The notes beneath the pieces are model-generated. The model ran no database searches. It saw only the letters and a program-made list of their open reading frames with translations, and was not told where the DNA came from. Source: DATEJJ01 sp039649115 (GTDB taxonomy: Bacteria > Actinomycetota > Actinomycetes > Mycobacteriales > Micromonosporaceae). From it: a DNA stretch of 20,186 nucleotides. Both the position numbers and the translations under genes were made by a program. Every line of letters starts with the position of its first letter. Within the stretch, counting starts at the first letter, position 1. Where the stretch lies: NCBI GenBank assembly GCA_039649115.1, contig JBBWZQ010000393.1:1-20186 (forward strand), read 5' to 3'. Of this stretch, positions 6,995-14,400 are shown in pieces.

Positions 6995-7407
6995 CGCTCC
7001 TCCAGCACGGTGGTGTCCGACAGCACGCCGCCCAGCAGCGGTGCGCCATGGGTTGCCGCCCCGAACACGGGCGGTTCGTCCACGCTGGAGCCGGCAGGCC
7101 CGGCGTCCGACGGCTCAGCGCGGCCGGTGGCGGCGAGCCGGCCGAACGCCCCGGCGAGGCGCTGCCGGGCAGCGCGTACCGCCTCCTGCACTGCCATCTC
7201 CACGATCCGCCGATCCCGGCCGGCGACCGTTTCGGCAAACGCGATCTTCACCACCAGGCCGTCGCCGTCCACCAGGGCGGTGACCAGCCGGTTGCGGTCG
7301 CGGCCCTGGTATGTGCCGGCACGCACCCGTTCGAGGCCCGCGATCAGGTCGTCGAGCGGTACCTCGCGCTCGGGCGTCGACTCGGACACGGCATCGGGGA
7401 TCGACAT
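6991..7407 (-). CDS. YbaB/EbfC-like protein
   Basis: ATG 7407 gives 138 residues and has GGAG about 8 bases upstream; a start at 7461 would add 18 residues without a good ribosome binding site. The pattern is a short N-terminal helix (LDDLIAGLERVRAG), a beta hairpin (NRLVTALVDGDGLVVKIAF, about 39-57), and a long helix (RRIVEMAVQEAVRAARQRL), which is the YbaB core. A Gly/Ala/Pro-rich tail without clear structure follows from about residue 92. Together with the next gene it may form a hetero-pair. It follows the WTG-containing substrate gene after a 76-base gap that contains a hairpin. Whether it binds DNA or a secreted protein cannot be told from sequence. Confidence 0.75.
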   Translation of the reverse strand: MSIPDAVSESTPEREVPLDDLIAGLERVRAGTYQGRDRNRLVTALVDGDGLVVKIAFAETVAGRDRRIVEMAVQEAVRAARQRLAGAFGRLAATGRAEPSDAGPAGSSVDEPPVFGAATHGAPLLGGVLSDTTVLEER

Positions 7408-7451
7408 GACACACTCCACAGTAGACAGTTGGCGCATAGAGTTGTGGAAGT

Positions 7452-7473
7452 ACCTGGGCATGCCGGCCCAGGT
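7452..7473 (-). terminator. 8-bp perfect hairpin between a substrate gene and the YbaB-like pair
   Basis: ACCTGGGC (7452-7459) and GCCCAGGT (7466-7473) are perfectly complementary around a 6-base loop. The hairpin lies 11 bases past the stop of the gene at 7484-8674 in its direction of transcription. There is no T-run after it, so it may be a partial terminator, a processing or stability element, or chance. It would lower the expression of the YbaB-like pair relative to the substrates. Confidence 0.35.
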
Positions 7474-7483
7474 CCGGGCGCCG

Positions 7484-8674
7484 TCAGGTGATGACGCTGG
7501 GAGCCGTGTCCTTGCCCGCGCTGAAGATGTCGTCGTCCGACCACAGCTTCACGTCGTGCTTGCTCTGGTCCTTCGGCCCCGCACCCGAGCCCGTGCCGCC
7601 CATCATGCCGTTGGTGGAGGTGTTCGTCGCACCCTGTTCCGCAGCGCCGGCCATGGCGAGCGTCGATGCGGCCCCGCCGCCCACCGGCGACCCGTTCATC
7701 GCGTCGGCGGACAACGTTGGTCCGAGTTCCGGGAGCTTCGCGGCGCCGAGACCCGCGCCACCGCCGCCGAACCCGCCCGCTCCGGCCAGACCGGCCAGCT
7801 TCGCGAGCTTCGAGTCCAGGCCACCGGCTGTGGTCGACGCTGATGGGCTCGCCGACGCGAACTGGCTCGGATCCAGCGGCGCGTTTGTCGGAATGCTCGG
7901 CACGGTCGCGTCGAGCGCGGGCATGCTCGGCGTGGCGGCCGAGGCCATCGACGGCATCGTGGTGTTGGGCGTCGTCGGCAAGTTCGGCGTCGTGTTGGTG
8001 GCGGCCTTGTTCGTTGATGCGGTCGTCGTGGCCGCGCCGGGCCCCTTCTTCGCGGCGGCGGTGCTGCCGCCGCCGCTGGTCTGAGGCAACATGCTCAGCG
8101 CCGTCTTGTACGCCTCCTGCAGCTTCGCGTATGCGGCCTGCGCGATCTGCGTACCTTTGTGGTACGCGAGCTTGGCCATGCCATCGACCTGGGTGCGGAC
8201 CTCGGGATGCATTTGGATCATGCTCTGATTCTGTGCGAGGGTATAGTTCCGGATCGCCTCCAGGAACGCGCCCGGCCCGTACCCGTCCACCGGACCGCTC
8301 CGTTGGTATCTCGTCCGCACCCCGTTGACCTGGCTTTCCAGCCCGCCGGGAATCGGGATCGACGTGATCGCCACTTGCAATGCGTCGGCGCAGGATCGCA
8401 GCGCGTTCCAGATCTTCTGGTGGTGCTGGTAGTTCTGGTCGAGCGCGCCGGACACCTTGTCGCAGTACGCGCGGAACGCATTCGCCCCCTGACCGGTCCA
8501 GCTCTGGCTCTTCGCGTGCACCTGCCTGACGTACAGCTGAAGCTGGTGTATTTCTGCCATCGCACGCTGCCACGCATCACTCGACTGCCGCAGCGCGTCC
8601 GGGTTGCCGGGGATGACGATCTGATTGACGACCTCTTCCCACGTCGGGCCGTTCGGCGCTGTCGTGTCCACCAT
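7484..8674 (-). CDS. WXG100/PPE-like protein with long low-complexity C-terminal region, probable T7SS substrate
   Basis: The product is 396 residues from ATG 8674, with GGAGGGAG upstream. Residues 1-195 are helical with the WXG100 turn SQSWTGQGANAFRAY (W59-T60-G61). This is followed by more helices than a simple WXG100 protein has, as in PPE-like proteins. From about 198 on it is Thr/Ala/Pro- and then Gly/Ala-rich low complexity to about 370. The end has LWSDDDIF then a short tail, an aromatic-acidic motif also seen in looser form at the ends of the proteins at 3-437 and 9168-10229. It follows directly the small helical gene at 8713-9171, which may be its secretion partner. There is no signal peptide, as expected for ESX substrates. 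A structural or cell-surface role is likely; no enzyme domain is seen. Confidence 0.8.
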   Translation of the reverse strand: MVDTTAPNGPTWEEVVNQIVIPGNPDALRQSSDAWQRAMAEIHQLQLYVRQVHAKSQSWTGQGANAFRAYCDKVSGALDQNYQHHQKIWNALRSCADALQVAITSIPIPGGLESQVNGVRTRYQRSGPVDGYGPGAFLEAIRNYTLAQNQSMIQMHPEVRTQVDGMAKLAYHKGTQIAQAAYAKLQEAYKTALSMLPQTSGGGSTAAAKKGPGAATTTASTNKAATNTTPNLPTTPNTTMPSMASAATPSMPALDATVPSIPTNAPLDPSQFASASPSASTTAGGLDSKLAKLAGLAGAGGFGGGGAGLGAAKLPELGPTLSADAMNGSPVGGGAASTLAMAGAAEQGATNTSTNGMMGGTGSGAGPKDQSKHDVKLWSDDDIFSAGKDTAPSVIT

Positions 8675-8712
8675 TGGTCGGGCTCCCTCCGTCCAGCCTT
8701 GGGCTTCCCGCC

Positions 8713-9171
8713 TCAGGGCTTCTTGGCCCGCGGCTTCGCCTGCTGCGACGCGAGGACACCGAGGCTCTCATTGACCTGCTGTACCCCGACCATGTCGCGC
8801 TGGCTCTCCATGGCGTACTCCTTGGCAATATTCGTGGCCGTGCCCGCCGCCCGCTTCAGGTGCGCCACCTGCGCGTTCAGGCCCCTGACGAACCCGTCGT
8901 GGTAGTCGCGCATCCGCGTGTACAGAGCATCCGCGTCCGGCATGGTGTGGCTGCCCAGCGGGCTGCTCCCCCCGTCCGCGCCGGACAGGTGATGCCCCTG
9001 GTCGGCCAGCTTCTGGATCGAGGGGGCGGCCTGGGCCATATCCGTGAGGTACCGTGCCAGCGCGTCGAGGTCGGCGTGCTCGATCTTGATGGTCACGGCG
9101 TCGTTCAGGCTGGCCTTGAAGTTCGAGTCGAAGGCCACCGGGCGCGATCGCGGAAGGGGGGTGTTCGTCAC
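8713..9171 (-). CDS. EspC-like small helical ESX protein
   Basis: The 152-residue product begins at GTG 9171, overlapping the previous stop as GTGA. The pattern resembles the EspC-like family: a short beta-like start (VTIKIEHADLDALARYL, about 26-42), then two long helices joined by a Gly/Ser turn (about 60-75), ending in a helix with a basic tail (KPRAKKP). It has no WxG motif. EspC-like proteins in mycobacteria are co-secreted with larger partners, and here the gene directly precedes the 396-residue WTG protein with a 38-base gap. It is therefore probably the partner of that protein. The family call rests on size, helix pattern and context. Confidence 0.7.
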   Translation of the reverse strand: MTNTPLPRSRPVAFDSNFKASLNDAVTIKIEHADLDALARYLTDMAQAAPSIQKLADQGHHLSGADGGSSPLGSHTMPDADALYTRMRDYHDGFVRGLNAQVAHLKRAAGTATNIAKEYAMESQRDMVGVQQVNESLGVLASQQAKPRAKKP

Positions 9172-10229
9172 CGCAACACCCCGTCCGGCGCCTCACCCTG
9201 TGTCCACAGGGGACGGTCCTCCACCAACCAGGTCTCCGCCTCGTGCTCGCCTTCGTCCGATTCGGCACGCGCAGCGCCGCGACCGCCGCCGAGCATCGTC
9301 GAGCTACTACCGGAACCGCCGCCGGCCCCCGCCGACACGGACGACGCGCCGCCGGCGCCCGCCGCGGCCAGGGCCGGTCCGGCCCCCGCCGCGCCGGCAC
9401 CCACCATGAGCGCCGGCCCACCGACCGTGCCAGGCGCGCCGGCACCTCGCAGTGTCCCCATATTCAGGGCTGCTCCGGCGCCCGCCATAGCGGCCGGGTT
9501 CACCCCGGTCAGCGTCCCCGCCCCCGCCCCGGCCAGCACCGTGGTGTCCGACGCGGGGATAGCGCCGGCGCTGACCGGGGTCGGGGAGATCGGGGTCGTG
9601 GTGACCGATGTGGTCGGGAGCGGTGTTGTGGCGGGCAGGGTCGTGGTTGCCGCTGACGTGTTGCTGGTCCCGGCGGTCACCTTGCTGTCGAGCAGGCTCG
9701 CGAGGTACTGCATGGCGATGGCCGCGAGCGTCGCGGCGACCTTGGCGTCGGTGGCGGTCGACTTGCCGACCGAGGCGGTGATCTTCGCGGTGAACTGGGC
9801 CGCGATCGCCTGGAAGATGCCGATGCTGCCGGGGTTGGCGGCGGCATAGGCGAGCTGCGCGGGACCGGGGGTCACCGTGCCGGTGGGCAGCACCGTGTAG
9901 CCGCTGGACGTCGCCGCTGTCGCGGTGGCGGTGGTGTCCGCCTTGGACGCCGTCAGCTGCGCGGAGCCCGTGGCGGTTGTCGCCTGTGCCTTGTTCATCG
10001 CGGTCGTCACCTGAACCGACGCCTGAAGCAGCCGCATGAGGTTCTGCGTCTGGGCGTTGGACGCCGAACCGGTGAAGCTCGGGATGGTAGAGGCAAGGCG
10101 GAGCATCGTGGACAGATTGTTCATCGACTGTCCACTCGACGCCACCTGCGAGGCGCCCGAGTTGAACATGGACGGATTGGAGATCAGTACGGTCATGAAG
10201 TTCAGGCCGCCGCCCGCGGGACTCGTCAT
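9168..10229 (-). CDS. Thr/Ala/Gly-rich probable T7SS substrate
   Basis: The product is 353 residues from ATG 10229, two bases after the previous stop. The N-terminal 60 residues are helical (SGASQVASSGQSMNNLSTML). A Thr/Ala-rich stretch to about 115, a more ordered helical segment (about 128-186, including IFQAIAAQFTAKITA) and a long Thr/Ala/Gly-rich tail follow. The end carries WLVEDRPLW before the last dozen residues. No WxG turn, signal peptide or enzyme motif is visible. Position in the WXG100 operon, low-complexity composition and the tail motif shared with the partial protein at 3-437 point to an ESX substrate. The small gene before it (10232-10579) is the likely partner. Confidence 0.7.
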   Translation of the reverse strand: MTSPAGGGLNFMTVLISNPSMFNSGASQVASSGQSMNNLSTMLRLASTIPSFTGSASNAQTQNLMRLLQASVQVTTAMNKAQATTATGSAQLTASKADTTATATAATSSGYTVLPTGTVTPGPAQLAYAAANPGSIGIFQAIAAQFTAKITASVGKSTATDAKVAATLAAIAMQYLASLLDSKVTAGTSNTSAATTTLPATTPLPTTSVTTTPISPTPVSAGAIPASDTTVLAGAGAGTLTGVNPAAMAGAGAALNMGTLRGAGAPGTVGGPALMVGAGAAGAGPALAAAGAGGASSVSAGAGGGSGSSSTMLGGGRGAARAESDEGEHEAETWLVEDRPLWTQGEAPDGVLR

Positions 10230-10231
10230 CG

Positions 10232-10579
10232 CTACACCAACCCCTGCATCGCCTGGTCGTTGCTCGCGAGGCCATCAGTGATGGGTTTCTGCGAGTCGAG
10301 CATGGCCTGGTCCGCCTTCCGGAACTTCGTCGCCGCGTCGGCGAGCAGGTCGGAGTGGCCGTTGACCGCCGCACCCAGCGTGCCCAGTGCTCCGGCCATC
10401 GACGCGCTGAGCGCGATACCCGCCGGGCCCATGAAGCCGCCGGGGTTGGTCGCCGCGGCAGTGCCCAACGAGGACGCTGCCCCCGCGAAGACGCCCGGCA
10501 GTTCGCCACCGACGTTGGCGGCACCCTTCGAAGCGTTCATCAGGTCGTTCGTGTTGGCGGTGACGGTGCCGTCGTCCAT
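10232..10579 (-). CDS. EspC-like small ESX protein
   Basis: The product is 115 residues from ATG 10579, with GAGGG about 7 bases upstream and 10 bases after the preceding stop; a longer frame to 10783 overlaps the WXG100 gene and is not credible. It has an N-terminal helix (TNDLMNASKGAANVGGEL), a Gly/Ala/Pro-rich centre (about 38-56) and a long C-terminal helix (about 62-112). The size, composition and paired-helix form fit EspC-like or divergent WXG100 proteins. No WxG turn is present. It lies between the WXG100 pair and the 353-residue substrate and ends two bases before that gene starts, so the products are probably made together. A chaperone-like pairing is inference. Confidence 0.72.
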   Translation of the reverse strand: MDDGTVTANTNDLMNASKGAANVGGELPGVFAGAASSLGTAAATNPGGFMGPAGIALSASMAGALGTLGAAVNGHSDLLADAATKFRKADQAMLDSQKPITDGLASNDQAMQGLV

Positions 10580-10589
10580 CCGGATACCC

Positions 10590-10895
10590 TCAGCCAGTGA
10601 ACGATCGTGCGATCGTTTGGTCGGTGTGCTGGGAATCCGTCCACGCCTGCTCGACCGTGTCTCCGGCGACATGCAGGATGCGCTGGAGAGCGGCTGCCGA
10701 CTCGCTCCAGACCTGCTTCTGCGTGAAGTACGCGTTCTTGGATCCGCCGTCCCATCTCGCGGTAACCCTGGTGAGTTCGGCATCCAAGTCGTCCAGCTGA
10801 CTCAACAAGTTCTTGGCTGCAGTCCTGATGTTGGCGGCGATGTGGGGCATCGCCGCTCCGTACACCTGGAGATCACTGCCGGCGTTTGCGACCAT
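10590..10895 (-). CDS. WXG100 family protein (ESAT-6-like)
   Basis: This is a 101-residue protein of the normal WXG100 length, with the motif W48-D-G50 in the turn between two helices (TARWDGGSKNAYF). Such proteins form helical hairpin dimers and are the signature substrates of type VII secretion. ATG 10895 follows AGGAAGGAAG. The second helix runs to about residue 90. The tail (TDQTIARSFTG) shows no YxxxD/E secretion signal. It lies 17 bases after a second small helical gene that has an FQG turn, so the two probably form the heterodimer. They sit directly downstream of eccC, as expected for ESX substrates. Confidence 0.9.
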   Translation of the reverse strand: MVANAGSDLQVYGAAMPHIAANIRTAAKNLLSQLDDLDAELTRVTARWDGGSKNAYFTQKQVWSESAAALQRILHVAGDTVEQAWTDSQHTDQTIARSFTG

Positions 10896-10912
10896 CGGTG
10901 CTTCCTTCCTGA

Positions 10913-11260
10913 TCAGCTCATTGGCACGGTGCTGGGCGCCGTCGTGGTGTTGATGTTGTAGATGTTCTGCTGCAGCCGGTTGACGTTGTCCTGGCTCTGC
11001 TGCTCATTCGCGCCGAACCTGGTTCGCGCCTCGCCAACCAGTTCACCAATCTTGTTCAAGGCCGTCCTGAGCTTCGCGCCCTGCTCGACCAGCCCTCGCC
11101 CGGCGTCCTGCATCGCTTTACCAGCATTTCCCTGAAAGGCGGGCGCGAGTGAGGTCAACTCGCCGTCAACTTGGGTGAGGACGGTCCCGAGGCCGGTCAC
11201 CATCTGCTGGATGTGCTGCTCCGCCAGGTTGAGATCTGCGAGATCTCTGCTTTGGTCCAT
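10913..11260 (-). CDS. WXG100-like protein with FQG in place of WxG
   Basis: The 115-residue helical-hairpin protein is 17 bases upstream of the WDG-bearing WXG100 gene and is its likely dimer partner. The turn reads FQGNAGKAM with F42-Q-G44, so an aromatic is kept but Trp is replaced by Phe. The two helices are about 8-38 and 46-100, and the tail is Thr/Ser/Pro-rich. It has no C-terminal YxxxD/E motif. ATG 11260 has weak ribosome binding sites (AAGGG very close, GAAGGG about 16 bases away). It is the first gene of the substrate operon, after a 159-base gap from eccC. Confidence 0.85.
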   Translation of the reverse strand: MDQSRDLADLNLAEQHIQQMVTGLGTVLTQVDGELTSLAPAFQGNAGKAMQDAGRGLVEQGAKLRTALNKIGELVGEARTRFGANEQQSQDNVNRLQQNIYNINTTTAPSTVPMS

Positions 11261-11419
11261 GCCCTTGACACTGCCCTTCTCACGCCGAGTTGCCGTGGTT
11301 GCTGTCGTACTGTGTCGACGTCCGGCACATCCCGAGGCTAGGCAACGGATCGGGCCGCCGGTACGGCACTATTACCCACACGGCAGCCGGGCGAGCTGAA
11401 GACTCCGCGCAAGCCGCGT
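11261..11419 (-). promoter_or_regulatory. Gap between eccC and the WXG100 operon, likely containing its promoter
   Basis: This 159-base gap is the largest in the window and precedes the WXG100 genes on the minus strand. Two -10-like hexamers are visible on that strand, TAATAG (11369-11374) and TAGCCT (11335-11340), but neither has a convincing -35 at 16-18 bases. No strong terminator hairpin was found after the eccC stop. A separate promoter for the highly expressed substrates is expected from ESX loci in general; here it is inference. Confidence 0.3.
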
Positions 11420-14400
11420 CTACTCGGGATCCAGCCACGCGGTCTGGATCTGGCTCATACCGTCCGAGCGACGCACCAGTGTTCCGCGTCCCGGCGGCTG
11501 CGCGCTGGGCCGGAGGTTGCCGAGCAGGGCGCCCTCGTCGCGGTTCCCCGACATCAACAGGCCGGGCGCCTCCATCTCGCGCAGGCGCTGCAGGAACGGC
11601 TCGTACATCGCGCGCGCGGCCCCTGCGCTCCGGCGTGCCAGGATCAGGTGCAGGCCGATGTCGCGCGCCTGGGGAAGCAGGTCCAGCAGCGCCAATAGTG
11701 GGTTAATGCCGGCGGACGCGACCATGTCGTAGTCGTCGACGAGCAGGTAGATGTCGGGGCCCTGCCACCAGGAGCGCGTCCGCAACTGCTCGGCGGTGAC
11801 GTCCGGCCCGGGGAGCCGTTCCTTCAGCGCCGCGTGCATGCCACCCGCCATCGCCTGGGCTGGCTGGGACGATGGCGCGTAGTCGAGCAGGTGATCGCCC
11901 GCCACGACGCCGAGCAGGGAACGCCGGTAGTCGATGATCGCCAGCCGCGCCTGGTCCGGCGTGGTGTTGGCCACGAGGTACCGCGCGATCAGCCGCAGCA
12001 GGTTGGTCTTGCCGCACTCCGAGTCGCCGAAGACGATCAGGTGCGACTCGGCGTCGGTGTTGAGGTACACCGGCGCGAGGTAGGTCTCGTTCAGCCCGAT
12101 GGGAATCCCCGTCGCGGCGGGGTCGGTGGCTTGCCACAACTGCGCCGCTGGAAGCATCCGCGGCAGCAGCCGCAGCCGGGGCGCTGGTTCGTGCGGCCAC
12201 GCTTCGGCGACCCGGCTGACGAGGTCGGCGGTACCGGTGGCCAGCTCGTCGTCGCCGCTACCACCGTCGATGCGCGGCACCGCGGCGAGAAAATGTAGCC
12301 GCTCGTGGGTGACCCCGCGACCCGGCGCGTTCTCCGGTATGTTCGCCGCTGCCCGGCGGTCCACTTCGGAGTCGGACGGGTCGCCCAGCCGCAGCTCGAG
12401 CCGGGAGCTGAACAGGTCGCGCAGGTTGTAGCGGATCTCGGCCCAGCGCGTGGCGGTCAAGACCAGGTGAATGCCGAAGCCCAGGCAGCGCCCGGCCAGC
12501 CGGACGACGGCCTCGTCCAGGTCCTCATTCTCCTGGCGCAGGGTACCGTACCCATCGACAACCAGGAATACATCGCCGAACGGGTCCTCGGGGAACTCGC
12601 CCCGTGCCCGCCGGTCCCGGTAGTTGTCGATCGACTCGATGCCATACTCGGTGAAGCGCGCCTCGCGCTCGTCGAGCAGCACGCTCACCTCGGCCACGGT
12701 GCGCCGCACCGACTCGATGTCGCGCCGCACCGCCACACCCGACACGTGCGGCAGCCCTGCCAGAGCACGCAGCGCGCCGCCGCCGAAGTCCAGGCAGAAG
12801 AACTGCACCTCGCGCGGCGAATGCGTCAGCGCGAGGGTACACACGAGCGTGCGCAGCAGGGTGCTCTTGCCCGAGCGGGGCCCGCCGATGATGAGCACGT
12901 TTCCGGCGGCGCCGCCGAGATCCACCACCAGCGGGTCGCGGCGCTGTTCGAACGGTCGGTCCACGGCACCGACCGGCGCGATCAGCCGCATGCGTTCGCG
13001 CCACCGCGTCGCGACAAGGCCGCGTTCCTCGTCTGCGACCAGCGGCTCCAGCAGCCCCTCCAGGCCCTCGGCGCGGTCCAGGGGCGGTAGCCAGACCGGG
13101 TGCGGCGGTACACCGTGGCCGCGCAGCCGGTCCACGATGACGTCGAGCATCGTGACCTGCCGACCCAACTCCGCGTCATCGGTGTTCTCGTCGGGCGCCG
13201 CCTCGACCGGTTCCTCCGGCAGGTCGGCGGGCAGCGGTACGAAGGCGGTGCCGTACGGCACGACCCGGCTCCGGAGCACCGCCTGCGTGTGCTGGGTACT
13301 GGCGCCGGGCGGGTGGTACGGCCCGGAGACGTACGCGGCCCGGAAGCGCAGCATGGTCTGGGTGCCGACCTTGAGGTACCCGTGGCCGGGCGCGGTAGGC
13401 AGCTCGTACGCGTCGGGCACGCCCAGCACTACGCGGCTCTCCATGGCCGAGAACGTGCGCAGTCCGATCCGGTACGACAGGTGCGTGTCCAGCCCGCGCA
13501 GCCGCCCCTCCTCCAACCGCTGACTCGCCAGCAGCAGGTGGACACCGAGCGACCGGCCGAGCCGGCCGATCATCACGAACAGCTCGATGAAGTCGGGCTT
13601 CGCGGCGAGCAGCTCGCTGAACTCGTCGCAGATGATCAGCAGGCTGGGCAGCGGCGCCAGCTGCTCGCCGCCGCGCCGGGCCCGCTCGTACTCGTGCCGG
13701 GACACGTAGTTGCCGGCGGCTCGCAGCAACTCCTGCCGCCGCACCATTTCCCCTGCCACGGCGTCCTGCATGCGGTCGACCAGCGCCAGCTCGTCGGCGA
13801 GGTTGGTGATGACGGCACTGGTGTGCGGCAGCACATCCAGCGACGCGAACGTGGCCCCGCCCTTGAAGTCCACCAGCACGAAGTTGAGCTCTTCCGAGGA
13901 GTGGGTGATCGCGAGCGACGACACGACGGTGCGCAGCAGCTCGCTCTTGCCGGAACCGGTGGCGCCGATGATGAGCCCGTGCGGGCCCATCCCCTCCTGC
14001 GCGGCCTCCTTGAGGTCCAGCTCGATGGTGGCGCCGTCCGGGCTGATACCCAGCGGGATGCGCAGGCGGTCCCGCTCGGCGCGCACGCGCCAGGTCTGCG
14101 CCGGGTCCACCGCGCCGGCCTCCGGTAGCCCCAGCAGCTCGGGCAGCTCCATCACCCGCGCGGTGGCCTCGACCGCGACCTCTTCGTGCCGGGAGATCCG
14201 GTACGGGGCGAGCTGCCGGGCGAGGCCACCAGCCTGCGCGATGCTCAGCCCGTCGGGGCGACCCAGTGGGGTGACCCGATCGCCGCGGTCCGCCGACACC
14301 GCGTCGGCCGTGACGTTGAGGCACAGGAGCCACCGGCCGGAGTCGCGCGGCACCGTGCCGGACAGGTCGAGCACGGTGGTACCCAGCACGCTCTGCCCGA

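Noticed and set aside
6458..7843. 461-codon plus-strand frame across the YbaB-like pair
   Set aside because: It crosses several better supported minus-strand genes with RBS and ATGA coupling, and its product has no coherent pattern.
10580..10783. N-terminal extension of the EspC-like gene back to 10783
   Set aside because: The extension overlaps the WXG100 gene over most of its length and is Ser/Arg-rich; ATG 10579 has a good ribosome binding site.
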